Below, one piece after another: positions 48,263-60,700 of a stretch of 64,000 bases of DNA. A program made the position numbers and the translations under genes. The stretch covers positions 62,001 through 126,000 of the forward strand of contig NZ_WQLB01000010.1 of the NCBI RefSeq assembly GCF_009755355.1. Direction: 5' to 3'. Within the stretch, counting starts at the first letter, position 1, and every line of letters begins with the position of its first letter. Under the pieces are notes generated by a model. The model saw nothing but the letters and a program-made list of their open reading frames with translations, was not told where the DNA came from and did no database searches. The stretch comes from Deinococcus arboris. Lineage in GTDB: Bacteria; Deinococcota; Deinococci; Deinococcales; Deinococcaceae.

Positions 48263-49084
48263 TTAGCCGGGGAGACTGACCGCGAAGGAGCGGAGCGCCG
48301 CTTCGGTAAAGGTCCTGTGCCGTTCTCGCAACTGCTGTTCCAGGGCAGCGGGCAGGCCCCAGGTGTGCAGCCGGCCGCAGGGCCGCAAGGCGACGCGCAG
48401 ATCCCAGTAGGGCAAGTCGGTCAGGGCCTGCCCGCTGAGCGCTGTGTAAGTCTGTGTGAAAGCGTCCATCGCCTCCTCACCTTGAAAAAACAGGAGTTCC
48501 AGGCGGGTATTGCCCACATCGGCCAGCGGATGACCCAAAGCCGCGTCTTCCCAGTCGATCACTGCCGATAGCTGCCCGGCGTGCCACAGGGTATTGCCGG
48601 GCCAGAGGTCGCCGTGCAGGAGCGTGGTCTTCCCCACTGGCCTGGGGACCGTGACCAGCGCCGCCCTGAGCCGGCCTTCTGACAGCGAGTCGTCCAGTTG
48701 CGGCCCGGCTGCGGGGACTTCGCCCAGTGGCGCCAGCGGCCAATCCACCGGGGGCAGTGCCTGAAGCCGCGCCAGAAAGGCCGCCAACTGAACCGGGTCG
48801 GCGCCTGCCTCAGTGCCACTGCGGCCCTCCACAAAGGCTGTAATCATTCCCCCTGGCGCCTGATAGAGCGGCTCGGGCACCGGAAGGCCAGCGGCCCAAA
48901 GCCGGCGCAGCAGGGCCGCTTGCTGTGCCGACGTACCTGGCCCCTGCCGCACCACCACGCGGCGCGCTGGCCCTTGACCCAGAACCACCTCACAGGCGGT
49001 GACCGTCGCCGACACGCCGCCCGGCAGACGCTGAAGGCGCTGGACCTGCACTTCCGGATGCCAGGCCCGCAGCAGGCTCAGCAC
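48263..49084 (-). CDS. Aminoglycoside phosphotransferase-like kinase (APH family)
   Basis: 273 residues from a GTG at 49084 with GGAGG 10 bases upstream; an in-frame ATG 60 bases further up lies inside the preceding gene. Catalytic loop LLHGDLWPGNTLW with Asp, then the metal-binding IDWEDAALGHPLADV. The family includes fructosamine/choline/antibiotic kinases; the N-terminal LPGGVSATV fits fructosamine-kinase-like members loosely. Substrate unknown. Follows the aldo-keto reductase gene on the same strand. Confidence 0.8.
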   Translation of the reverse strand: MLSLLRAWHPEVQVQRLQRLPGGVSATVTACEVVLGQGPARRVVVRQGPGTSAQQAALLRRLWAAGLPVPEPLYQAPGGMITAFVEGRSGTEAGADPVQLAAFLARLQALPPVDWPLAPLGEVPAAGPQLDDSLSEGRLRAALVTVPRPVGKTTLLHGDLWPGNTLWHAGQLSAVIDWEDAALGHPLADVGNTRLELLFFQGEEAMDAFTQTYTALSGQALTDLPYWDLRVALRPCGRLHTWGLPAALEQQLRERHRTFTEAALRSFAVSLPG

Positions 49085-49106
49085 GGAGGCAGTCCCTCCA
49101 TTCAGC

Positions 49107-49916
49107 CTAATCCCACTGGGGGCGGGCGCTTTCCGGGTTGGCAATGCGCGCCGCCTCGCCCTGCTCCAGCCCCTCGATCTGGGCCATGTCCTCGTCGGTC
49201 AGCTGCAGCGTCTGCGCAACTAGGTTGCTCGCCAGGTTTTCACGTTTGGTGCTGGAGGGAATGACGCTGTGCCCTTGCCGCAGGGCCCAGGCAAGGGCCA
49301 CCTGCGCGGGCGTGGCACCGTGCGCGCGGGCAATGGCCTGCATCACCTCATCGTTCATCACCTTGCCCACCGCCAGCGTCATGTACGAGGTCAGGTGAAT
49401 GCCTTCCTGGCGGGCAAAAGCCACCAACTTACGGTTTTGGAGGTAGGGATGAATCTCGACCTGATTGGTGGCGAGGGGCACATCCCCCAGCACCGCGCGC
49501 GCCTGTCGCAGCCCAGCAATATTGAAGTTTGACACGCCGATCTCGCGGGTCAGGCCCAGCTCATGCGCTTCGGCCAGGGCAGCCAGATATTCCTCGGGCG
49601 GCACTTCCCCATTCGGCACGGGCCAGTGAATCAGGGTGAGATCCACCTGCTCTAGACGCAGCTTGTCGAGGCTCTGGCGCAGGCTGTCCAGCAGCGCCTG
49701 GCGGCGGTAGTTGGCGGGCTTGATCTTGGTGGTGACGTAGACCTCAGTGCGCGGCACACCGCTGGCCTGCAAGACCTCGCCAATCTCGGCCTCGTTGTCA
49801 TAGCCCTGGGCTGTATCAATGGCGCGGTAACCCAGGTCCAGCGCGTCGGCCACCACGCGGCGCACCACATCGTCTTTCAGTCGAAACGTGCCCAGTCCAA
49901 ATGCCGGTACAGTCAT
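49107..49916 (-). CDS. Aldo/keto reductase (AKR5-like, DkgA/DkgB type)
   Basis: 269 residues. The catalytic tetrad is visible: Asp and Tyr in [15 protein letters not shown], Lys in VTTKIKPA, His in [12 protein letters not shown]-binding region [13 protein letters not shown]. It would reduce aldehydes or ketones such as 2,5-diketo-gluconate or methylglyoxal. GGAGG precedes the ATG at 49916. Confidence 0.92.
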   Translation of the reverse strand: MTVPAFGLGTFRLKDDVVRRVVADALDLGYRAIDTAQGYDNEAEIGEVLQASGVPRTEVYVTTKIKPANYRRQALLDSLRQSLDKLRLEQVDLTLIHWPVPNGEVPPEEYLAALAEAHELGLTREIGVSNFNIAGLRQARAVLGDVPLATNQVEIHPYLQNRKLVAFARQEGIHLTSYMTLAVGKVMNDEVMQAIARAHGATPAQVALAWALRQGHSVIPSSTKRENLASNLVAQTLQLTDEDMAQIEGLEQGEAARIANPESARPQWD

Positions 49917-49969
49917 GTGTCGTCCTCCTGTGTGGCGCCCAGGATAGGGCACGGCTAGCACAGTCAGTT

Positions 49970-50449
49970 CTAGGGACCGTTGCCCTCTAGACCGCGCCTA
50001 CGCCAGCCCCACGACAACGCCGCGTCACGGGTGTCCAGGACGGAAAACCGGGTGGTCCAGGTCAGCTCGCCCAGGGCCGCGTCCACAGTCATCTGGCCTG
50101 TGGTCCACAGCGCCCAGCCCCACAGTGGCGCCAGCAGCCAGGGCAGGAAGCGGTGCCTGGCCCGCAGGATACGCCGCAGCCCGTGAACCGCCAGGCCACA
50201 CACCAGCGCGTAAACCGCCCAGTCCAGCAGCAACGGCCCCAGAAAATAGGCGTCGTATTCGCTGGACACCAGGCCCCAGTGGGTCAAGGGCAGAGGAAAG
50301 CCGTACTGGTAAAGCGCAGCGTAGCCCTGGTCCCACTCGGCCTTTACATCTGCGGTGGTGCGCATGGTGAGGGCATGGACCAGACTCCAGGACAGCGGTA
50401 GGGTCCAACGCAGATGTACCAACAACGCGGCGCGGCCTGAACGCGTCAC
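49970..50449 (-). CDS. Membrane protein, hypothetical, 159 residues
   Basis: Starts at a GTG (50447-50449) overlapping the TGA of the upstream small gene (GTGA). Three or four hydrophobic helices: [35 protein letters not shown] and [15 protein letters not shown]. No family is recognised. The overlap indicates an operon with the 71-residue membrane protein. Confidence 0.65.
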   Translation of the reverse strand: MTRSGRAALLVHLRWTLPLSWSLVHALTMRTTADVKAEWDQGYAALYQYGFPLPLTHWGLVSSEYDAYFLGPLLLDWAVYALVCGLAVHGLRRILRARHRFLPWLLAPLWGWALWTTGQMTVDAALGELTWTTRFSVLDTRDAALSWGWRRRGLEGNGP

Positions 50450-50661
50450 TCCAGCTCGAAGCGAGACGGCCAGTGCACGAAAGACCCCATCACCAGCAGA
50501 CCACCCAGCAGCGCAAGCGTCTGGTCCCCTATCAGCAGCCACAAGGCCATCAGGAGAGCGCCCAGAACACGAAACACCCAGCGCCAGAAGCGCCAGGGGA
50601 GGTCTAGGTTCGTCACAATCTGAATCAGACCTTCCAGCAGGCAGCCCAGCGAGTCTCTCAC
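50446..50661 (-). CDS. Small membrane protein, 71 residues
   Basis: A GTG start at 50661 with AAGGA 5 bases upstream. N-terminal amphipathic part, then two hydrophobic segments ([18 protein letters not shown] and [14 protein letters not shown]). No family is recognised. Divergent from pnp. Confidence 0.6.
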   Translation of the reverse strand: MRDSLGCLLEGLIQIVTNLDLPWRFWRWVFRVLGALLMALWLLIGDQTLALLGGLLVMGSFVHWPSRFELE

Positions 50662-50726
50662 GTCATTCCTTACGCGTCCTGCTTTCCAATCGTTGCCGCT
50701 GTCCGGCGCGGCATGACCGTGCGGGA

Positions 50727-50732
50727 TAGACT
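50727..50732 (+). promoter_or_regulatory. -10 box (TAGACT) of pnp
   Basis: It ends 7 bases before the ATG at 50740 and decides that start over an in-frame codon 27 bases upstream. Confidence 0.55.
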
Positions 50733-50739
50733 GAGATTC

Positions 50740-52905
<2,166 letters not shown>

Positions 52906-52922
52906 ACCCTTATGCCCTCTTG

Positions 52923-52948
52923 CCCCCGGCCCCAGTGGTCGGGGGTTT
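52923..52948 (+). terminator. Intrinsic terminator of pnp
   Basis: CCCCCG (52923-52928) pairs with CGGGGG (52940-52945), followed by TTTCGT. It lies 17 bp after the stop. Confidence 0.75.
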
Positions 52949-53002
52949 CGTCTCTCTGGAGTCGCCCAGCTCCTTCAGCTCTGACCTTGTGCCTGAGACG
53001 GA

Positions 53003-53040
53003 CTCAGATTGAATCGTTTTTGCAAACGATTCAATCTGAG
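53003..53040. repeat. Long palindrome after pnp
   Basis: A 17-bp perfect stem, CTCAGATTGAATCGTTT with its complement at 53024-53040, closes a 4-base loop. It is markedly AT-rich compared with its surroundings. A second palindrome follows 40 bp later, and both look like one composite intergenic element. Confidence 0.8.
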
Positions 53041-53078
53041 CGGAGCGAGAAGGAGCAAAACGGGTTCCGGGCGTGGAG

Positions 53079-53109
53079 TTTACAAATCGGAACAGAACCG
53101 ATTTGCAAA
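53079..53109. repeat. Second palindrome of the intergenic element
   Basis: CAAATCGG (53083-53090) pairs with CCGATTTG (53098-53105), extended by TTT/AAA beyond one mismatch. With 53003-53040 it makes a paired-hairpin unit inside the 52906-53300 gap, which contains no gene. Confidence 0.7.
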
Positions 53110-53253
53110 CGAAACAGACGGAATCCGTATGAGATAAGGGCGTCCTTGATGTAGCTGGCGTCTAGGGCATGAGGCCGTGGCCTCGACACAGCTCCTCCTG
53201 CTGCGCCCTCTCTCAAAGTCCGTCTGCTCCAATTGGGCCTGCTTGGCTCACAG

Positions 53254-53288
53254 CAAGGCGCCCCTCCAACTTGCGGAGGGGCGCCTTG
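53254..53288 (-). terminator. Terminator of the DUF11 surface-protein operon
   Basis: CAAGGCGCCCCTCC pairs perfectly with GGAGGGGCGCCTTG (14 bp, 7-base loop), 12 bp beyond the stop at 53301. T-run is weak. Confidence 0.75.
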
Positions 53289-53300
53289 AAGGAACTGTGC

Positions 53301-56300
53301 TTAGCGGATCGTGGCCTGGAAGCAGGCCGTCACACTCTCGCCCGCCAGCAGGGTGCCCAGGCCCAGGGTCATGGTGCCCCGGCTGAAGGTGCCGCCCGTG
53401 GTGGTCAGCGTGCCGGTATCGGCGTCGGCCACGCTGGTGCGGTAGGTGGTGGTGGTCACGCCTGCCGTGGTCCGCGCCACGCGCACCCCAAAGCCGGTGG
53501 CCGTCGTGGGTTCATCGGCGTCGTAGGCCGTGGTCAGGGCGTTCACGTTGCCGGGGACCTGATCGGTCAGGGCGTAGCCGGGGAGATCGGCACCGCCCAG
53601 GTTGGTGGTGTCCAGGCAGTATTCCAGCACCTCGCCGGGCTTGCCGCCGCCGGACGTGCCAAACGCGCTGTTGGTGGTGACATTCCGCACGCGCTTGGTG
53701 ATCTCGTTCAGCACGAAGCGGGTGGTGACCGGGGCTGAGGTGTTGTTGGCTGCGTTCGTGTCGCCCGTGGCCGAGAGGCTGGCCGTGTTCTGGGCGCTCT
53801 TGACCCCGGCCGCAGGGCTGATGGTGGCGGCGGCCGGCGCTGTCACGTTCAAGGTCAGGACGGTGCTGGCGTTGCCCGCCACGCTGGCCAGCGTCCAGGT
53901 CACGGTGCGGGTGCCCGCGTTGTAGCTGCCGCTGTTCGTGGCGCTCACGAAGGTCAGGCCGGTGGGCAGGACGTCGGTGACCGTGACGGTAGTGGCCGGC
54001 GTGGCCGTGGTGTTGGTCACGGTGATGGTGTAGGCGAAGGCCTCACCCGCCTTGGCAAACGCAGGGCCTGCCTTGGTGATGGCCAGGTCCAGCACCGCGA
54101 CCGGAGTGACGGTGGTCACCGTGGCGTCGTTGGCCGTCGCGGTGGCTGGGTCATCGGTGACGGCCGTCAGGACAGCGCCGTTGTCTCGGGTGCTGACCGT
54201 GCCCTGGTTCGACACCTGGGTGGGCGGATTGGCAGTATTGACGGTGACGCGGAACTTGATGATCGCCTCGCGGTCTGTGGTGTCGGCAGGCGTCTGATCC
54301 ACCAGCAGCGAACCCACCTGCTGACCGGGGCTGTTGATGGATTGACCGCTCTGGGTGTAGGGCATCACACCGCCCGTCGCGTCGGCCACGGCGGTCCCGT
54401 TCAGGGTGGTGGTGCCCGCCACATAGGTGGTGCCCGCTGGAATCTGGTCCAGGAACTGGGTGTTGCCTGCCGCCACCGTGCCCGTGTTCTTCACCGTGAT
54501 GGTGTATTCCAGCGTGTCGCCCGGCTGCACGGTGGTGCCGCCGCCCACGCGCGTGGCGGTCTTGATGGCGCTGATGGTGCGCGTCAGGCTGGGGAAAGTG
54601 CAGCTGGCCAGGTCAGTGGCGCCGTTGTTGGCCGTGCCCACAGGAGTCGCAGTGAACGCCCGCAGATCCACGTTAATCATGCGGCCCGAACCCCCGCGCC
54701 CGAACAGGCCGTTGGGCGTGGCGCCAAAACCCCCGTAGGTGCCCACGATATCCGCGTCGGACAGGCGACCCAGGTAGATCAGATTGTTGTTGGCCGTCTC
54801 GATTTCCCAGAAGTCCAGGAACCCATCGGTGCCGGTGCTGCTGAGCAGAAAGAGGTTGCCACGGTTATCGGCGAAGAAGTCGCCGCTGGCGCCCAGGGTT
54901 GGCGCCGTGGCCGGCAGGCGGGTCAGGGCCGGCAGCGCGGTGTAGGTGGGGGTTGCCGTAGTGGTGAAGCTGTACAGGTTGCCGCCGCCGTCCATGACGT
55001 ACCCCACGTCATTTGAGGTCACCGCCATGCGCACGTACCGGCCGGTGGGCGTGGGCAGCGCCTGCCCCTCGGTCCAGGTGTTGGTCGCCACGTCGTAGCT
55101 CAGCAGACGGGAGTCGGTGTCGCGCACCACGAAGAACTTGGTGCCGCCCGCCTTGATGGCCAGCGTGGCGCTAAAGCCGGCCGTCCCAGTGCCCGTGTTC
55201 GGCACGGTGGTAATCAGGTCGCCCAGCACGTTGGTGGTATCGCCCACCGCGCGAATCTCGTTGCCGTTGTTGGCGGTCGAGCCGCTGAAATCACCGCCGA
55301 CCAGGGCGTAAAGGTTCGTGCAGGTCACCTGCGCGGTAACGGGAAAGGCAGCGGTAGAGGTGTTGTTGGTAGTAGGTGAATCGGTCACGCCGGCGGGTGC
55401 CGCGATGGTGGCCGTGTTCGTGACCGTGCCGTTGGTGCTGGCCGTGCCCGTCACCGTCAGGGTCACGTAATTAACGTTTCCTGTATCAACTGGCAGATTG
55501 GCACCTAGGCTGATGCTGTTGCCCGTGCCGCTGGCTGTGGCACAAGTGGCTGTGCCCGTCCCGGCGCAGGTCCAGCTCACGTTCGTCAGACTGGCCGGGA
55601 CGGTATCAGCAATGGTGGCACCCGTCACGGCGCTGGGTCCGTTGTTCCTGGCGCGGATGATGTATGTCACGGTAGCGCCCTGGAAGGCGGAGGCCGGGCC
55701 AGTTTTGGTGATGGCCAGGTCGGCCACGAGATTCACGGTGTCTGCATCAGACGCCGAGTTATTGCTGGGGCTGGGGTCTACGGCGCCGCTGGGCGTATCC
55801 ACGGTCGCTGTGTTCGTCACGGTGCCGCTGGTCGCGGTGATGGAGGCGGTCACGCGCAGTTCGTAGAACTGACCGCTGGCCAGGGCGGGCAGGGCGTAGC
55901 CCGTAGCGCCCTCCAGCTGAGCTGGGGTAGGCGTCGTCCCGGCCGTACACTGACCAGGGGTGGTCGAGCAGACCACGGCCGTTTTGCTCAGCCCAGAGGC
56001 CACCAGGTCTTTCAGGACAGCGCCAGTCACGCTATCAGGGCCATTGTTGGTCACGCGAATGGTGTAGCTGGTCGTGCCGTTCGGATTGACGGTGGTGGCG
56101 CCGTCGTCTTTGGTAATGGCCAGATCGGCGCGGCGGTTGATGGTTACAGCGCGGGTGCCCGTGTTATCAGCCACAGTGGTTGTCTCGGTCACGCCGCTGG
56201 TGGCGGTGGCGGTGTTCGTCACACTTCCAAATGCGGCGCCGTTGGCAGTGGCGGTGATGCGGTAACGCACGTTCTGGGTTCCCAACTGTGTGGCAATCGC

Positions 56301-57704
56301 GTTGGTGCCGCCCCAGACTTTGCCGTCCGGGTCAATACGGCGCACAGCTGGCGTGGTGATGGTCGTCACGCCGCCACTGACGCTGGTGGTTACGCCGGCC
56401 AGCGTTGCCCAGCTGGTGCCCCCGTCATAGCTGATTTCCGTGCTGTTGTATGTCAGGCCCTGAGGCAGAGTATCCACAGTCACCACATTCAGGGCTTCTG
56501 TGACGCCCTGCGCGTTGTCCACGGTCAGGATGTACTTCAGGCTGTCGCCGTTCGTCAATGTGGTGGCGCCACCCTCAATGGTCTTGACGAGGCGCACGTT
56601 CGCGTCGGTAGTGTTAGCCATCAAAATGACGTTGTAGAGGTTGACCTGTTCACCGCCGTTGCTTGACGAAAAGGCATTGATGGTGGTGGTGTCTGCCGGA
56701 ATTAAGCTCGACACATTAAACGTGGCGATATCCAGGCCGCCCGTATTGGTGGTTCCTGTTTTGCTGGAGCCACCCTGAATCACTTCGGTGCCGTCTTCAG
56801 CTTCAACGGTGACGAGTCCGGTATAGATATCTGTGGCGGTTCGGTTTGTGGACGACAGCGAAGTGCGTGTGCCTGTTGTGCCCGGCCGAATCTGCAGGAT
56901 GTCGTTCGTAGCACCAGTTGCGGGGTCGCCATCCATGGCAGCCACTGTCAGTTTTGTGACCTTATCAAAGGTAGGCGCGTTAGGCACCTTGAAGTTAGTG
57001 GCATTGATATCAGCCGTCGTGGTGGTATAGATGTAGTTCAGTCCGTCATAGAAAGAGATTCTTTTGCTTGACAGGCCTGGGTTCTCGTAAACGATATAAA
57101 GCGCCCAGCCACCATGAACGGTTACATATTGACAGTTGGCGCTATTGATCTGAATATTCAGACCATCCATTTCCATAGTGGCGTTCGGGGTCGCCGAGAC
57201 TAAATTCGTGATGTCCGCTACGGCACCCATGTCGGCGTTGTCGAAGGCGCCCGTCCAAGTGCGGTTGGCTGTAACGGTACTGGCCGTGCCGTTCACAGTG
57301 AATGTCACCGTGTTATCTACAGCAGTGCCAGCGGCTTTAGAGGCAAACCAGTAAAGATAGGCGTTCTTCACGGTTGCCCCAGCTGGCACCTGCTGAGCGG
57401 CTCCACGCTGGGCAGCAGTCACGATGGCATCTACACCGACAACTTCAGCCGCCGCTGCAGCGGAACTTCCTGTGACTGTTCCACTGGCCGTTCTGATTGA
57501 ACAGGCACCTGGGGGGCCAGCAGCGTTGCCGTTGGTTACACGGAAGCTGGCCCCCAGACTCACATAATCCACGCGCCCTGTAACTGTGATATCAGGATTT
57601 GGCCCAATCGCCTTGGTAGTGGTCTGAGCGGCCGCCTGACCACCAACAACCAAGCCCAAGCCAGTCAAAGCGGCCAGCACTCTTTGTTTTGAAAACAGGC
57701 CCAT
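53301..57704 (-). CDS. DUF11-repeat surface protein, 1467 residues
   Basis: Signal peptide (LAALTGLGLVVGGQAAAQT). The N-terminal 330 residues resemble DUF3344-type adhesive domains (YLYWFASKAAG, NADMGAVADITNLV). Several DUF11 modules follow, each with ADLAITK or similar, VTYTIRVTNNGP-type strands and a D-x-x-P turn. A central stretch (about 800-1000; FFVVRDTDSRLLSYDVATN) looks like a beta-propeller-like insert. Rich in Thr, Ala and Asn, with few Cys. Last in a tight three-gene operon; its ATG directly abuts the upstream stop. Likely on the cell surface. Confidence 0.85.
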   Translation of the reverse strand: MGLFSKQRVLAALTGLGLVVGGQAAAQTTTKAIGPNPDITVTGRVDYVSLGASFRVTNGNAAGPPGACSIRTASGTVTGSSAAAAAEVVGVDAIVTAAQRGAAQQVPAGATVKNAYLYWFASKAAGTAVDNTVTFTVNGTASTVTANRTWTGAFDNADMGAVADITNLVSATPNATMEMDGLNIQINSANCQYVTVHGGWALYIVYENPGLSSKRISFYDGLNYIYTTTTADINATNFKVPNAPTFDKVTKLTVAAMDGDPATGATNDILQIRPGTTGTRTSLSSTNRTATDIYTGLVTVEAEDGTEVIQGGSSKTGTTNTGGLDIATFNVSSLIPADTTTINAFSSSNGGEQVNLYNVILMANTTDANVRLVKTIEGGATTLTNGDSLKYILTVDNAQGVTEALNVVTVDTLPQGLTYNSTEISYDGGTSWATLAGVTTSVSGGVTTITTPAVRRIDPDGKVWGGTNAIATQLGTQNVRYRITATANGAAFGSVTNTATATSGVTETTTVADNTGTRAVTINRRADLAITKDDGATTVNPNGTTSYTIRVTNNGPDSVTGAVLKDLVASGLSKTAVVCSTTPGQCTAGTTPTPAQLEGATGYALPALASGQFYELRVTASITATSGTVTNTATVDTPSGAVDPSPSNNSASDADTVNLVADLAITKTGPASAFQGATVTYIIRARNNGPSAVTGATIADTVPASLTNVSWTCAGTGTATCATASGTGNSISLGANLPVDTGNVNYVTLTVTGTASTNGTVTNTATIAAPAGVTDSPTTNNTSTAAFPVTAQVTCTNLYALVGGDFSGSTANNGNEIRAVGDTTNVLGDLITTVPNTGTGTAGFSATLAIKAGGTKFFVVRDTDSRLLSYDVATNTWTEGQALPTPTGRYVRMAVTSNDVGYVMDGGGNLYSFTTTATPTYTALPALTRLPATAPTLGASGDFFADNRGNLFLLSSTGTDGFLDFWEIETANNNLIYLGRLSDADIVGTYGGFGATPNGLFGRGGSGRMINVDLRAFTATPVGTANNGATDLASCTFPSLTRTISAIKTATRVGGGTTVQPGDTLEYTITVKNTGTVAAGNTQFLDQIPAGTTYVAGTTTLNGTAVADATGGVMPYTQSGQSINSPGQQVGSLLVDQTPADTTDREAIIKFRVTVNTANPPTQVSNQGTVSTRDNGAVLTAVTDDPATATANDATVTTVTPVAVLDLAITKAGPAFAKAGEAFAYTITVTNTTATPATTVTVTDVLPTGLTFVSATNSGSYNAGTRTVTWTLASVAGNASTVLTLNVTAPAAATISPAAGVKSAQNTASLSATGDTNAANNTSAPVTTRFVLNEITKRVRNVTTNSAFGTSGGGKPGEVLEYCLDTTNLGGADLPGYALTDQVPGNVNALTTAYDADEPTTATGFGVRVARTTAGVTTTTYRTSVADADTGTLTTTGGTFSRGTMTLGLGTLLAGESVTACFQATIR

Positions 57705-60700
57705 TTACTTCTCCCCTCCCAGGGTCTCGTCCAGTGTCAGGTCAAGGCGCAGGTAAGCCCCCTGCTTGGTGTACGCGTTGCCCAGGCCAGTGAACCCAGC
57801 CGGATTGTACCCAGCGGTAATCCAGGTGCCGGGCAGCGCGCGGAACGACGCTTCCAGGCCGTAGCCGTACTGCGTGCTGCCGCTGCCCGGCTGCGTCAGG
57901 GCGCGGCCCCAGGCGCCAACACCAATGCGGTCGGTGACGTAGTAGGTGGCGCCCAGGCCCAGCTGCGCGGTAAAGCTGCCGCTATCGCTCAGCAGGGTGC
58001 GGGTGTCCAGGCCGGCGCGCACAGCCCAGGTGGGCTGGCGGTATTCGGCGGCGAGGTTGCTGCTCAGTTCTGGCTGGCCGCCGGCCAGGCTGCCGCTGAC
58101 ATAGCGGACGGTCCCCAGGCTGTTGAAGGTGCGGTTGCGGTAGGCGTAGCCGATGGCCGCGCGCAGGCCGCTCTTGCCCGCCCCGAACTCGCCCAGGCCG
58201 TCGGCGCTGAGGGTCAGGTGGTCGCTGAGTTGCCCCGAGACACCGCCGCGCAGCACCACGCCAAACTGGCCGCCCTTCAGGGTCAGGTCCGTGCCGGTGC
58301 TGGCGGTCAGGCGGTCGGTCTTGTACAGCAGGTCGGCGCCGGCCGTCAGTTCAGCCGCGCGGGTGCTCACGTCGTACAGGGCGCTGCCGCGCACACCGGC
58401 CGTCAGCCGGTCGGTCAGAGGCAGGCTGGTGCTCACGCCAAAGCGGGCGCGGTTGCCCTGGCCGCCGGCCGTGGGCAGGTCGTAGGCCACCTGATAGTTG
58501 GTGTTGCCCACCGTGCTGCTCAGCGACAGGGCGGCGCGCTGGCCGGTGTTCCAGTTGATCTCGTCGGTCAGGCCCACACTCAGGGTGTCGCTCAGGGCGT
58601 ACTTGGTGGTCACGGTGGTGACGGGGTCCAGGTTGCCACTCAGGGGCTGCACGTGCGTGATGTCTACGTCAATGGGCGCCTGGTGGTAACCGGCACTCAG
58701 GACCGCCCCCAGACCGCTCTGGGTGCCGAATGCCGCCCGCAGGCCGGCCCCCACACTGAAGGGGTTCGGGCGGTAGTCGGCGCGCGCCGTCACGCTGCCG
58801 CCCTGCGTGCTGGCCGTGCGGGTGTAATCGGCCTGCACGTTGGCACTCAGCTGCTCGGTCAGGCGGGTGTCCACGCTGGCGCTGACGTTCAGGCCCGGCG
58901 TCAGGGGCGCGAGGCCCTGATACTGCCCGTCCTGGTAGCGCACGCGGCCCTGCACAGTGGTCTGGCCCAGCTTCACGCCCAGGTCGGCGCTGGCCTGCAG
59001 GCCGCCCGAGTAGGCCACCAGACCGTCGGCGCTTACGGTGCCGTTGTCAAAGGTGGCGCGCGCGCCGGTAGTCACGCGGCCGTCCAGGCTGACGGCGGCC
59101 ACGCCCACGCCGTAGCGCTCGGCGCTGTACTTGGCCTGCACGCCGTAGGCCAGGGTGCGGTTGGCCAGCGGGCTGTCCAGGCGGTAGCTGGCCAGCACGA
59201 CCACGTTGTTCAGCTCGCCGTCCACGCGCTCCAGGGCGCGGGTCAGGGTGATGATGCCAGTGCGGGTGTCCAGCACGTAATCCACGTTGCGGGTCAGGGT
59301 GGTGCGGCGCAGCTCCTTGCCACTGCTCTCTTCCAGTGTCAGGACTTCCAGGGTCTCGCTGCCCAGAGCCACGCCGCCGCGCGACAGGCGCAGCAGGCGG
59401 GTGCCTTCAGGCGTGATGCGCTCGCCGGTAATCCGGTCACCAGGCACCAGGGCCGCAAAGCCGCTGACCTGCGCCGCGCCCTTGGTGCTCACGGTCAGGG
59501 CCGTCAGCTGCTCGCCCACGGGCAGCACGTCAATCGGCAGGGCGCTGCGGCGGTAGTCCGCGCGGAAGCTGGGGTGGTCGTAGCTGACGGCCACCGGGTC
59601 AATGCCCTGCAGCGGCGCCGACGCCACCGAGCTGTCGCCGTACAGCGAGAAGCGCTTGAGGGTGTCGTTGTCGGTGGGCAGGCCGCCGGTGTCAGCGGCC
59701 ACGTACAGCTTGCCGCCGGCCAGGGCCCCCTCATAGGAGGCGCGCGCCTGAACGCTCAGGTCGTCGGCCAGGTTGAGGCTGCCGTCCAGGCCCAGGGTCG
59801 CGCTGACCACGCCCACGCCCACGCGGCTGCCGTCGGGGCGCACGTCGTAGCGGGTGGTCACGGCGCCCTGGCCCTGCGCGGCGGTCACGCTCAGGGTGGT
59901 GGGGGCGGCCTGCGGCTGCAGCACCAGTTCGCCCTCGCCGCCGCGCAGCGCCACCTGATAGCCGGCGGTCGCCGGGTCGGCGTCGGGGGTGCGGGGCTCC
60001 AGGCTGGTCGTCAGGGTGACCGTGTCCTGCTCAGTGAGATTGCCGGCGGCGTCCAGCGCGCGCACCTTCAGGCGCAGCGGGGTGCTGCCGTCGGCCGTCA
60101 GGGCCACCGGGGTCAGCTCAATCCGGGCCGTGGCCCCCACCAGCTGCACATCCACGGTGTCGCGGCCAGACTGGAGCGTGTTGGCCCCAGCGCGCAGCGG
60201 CACCCCCACAAAGGTCACGGTGCGGCTGCCGTCCTCGTTCGTGGCGACCTGGCCAACACGGTCCTCGCCCACGGGCTGCCCGTTGACCGTCAGGGTTGGC
60301 TCCTGGCCAGCAGGCACCTGCAGCACCACGTTGATGCGGTCACGAATGCGGATCAGGCTGCCCTGCAAAGGAAATTTGATGACGCCGGCATTCTCGGTGG
60401 CGGTGGCCGGCGCATTCAGAGGCTGGGCGGCGTTCAGGTCCGCCTCACTGAACTCGCCTTCCAGCACTTCCTGGCGCTCGCCGGCGTAGCGGGCCAGCAG
60501 CGCGGGGCGGCTCAGGGCGCCCAGCGGGCCACTGTGGGCCAGGTCGTAGGTAACCGTGCCGCGCCAGGCCGCCTCACCCTGGGTCAGGGCGCTCTGGGGA
60601 ATCACCCAGTACAGCTGGCCGCTGGGGCCGCGCAGGGGGTCAGCCACTGGCTGCCCGTTCAGGCGCGCGCTGCCGGCCACAAAGGTGGCGCCTTCGGGCA

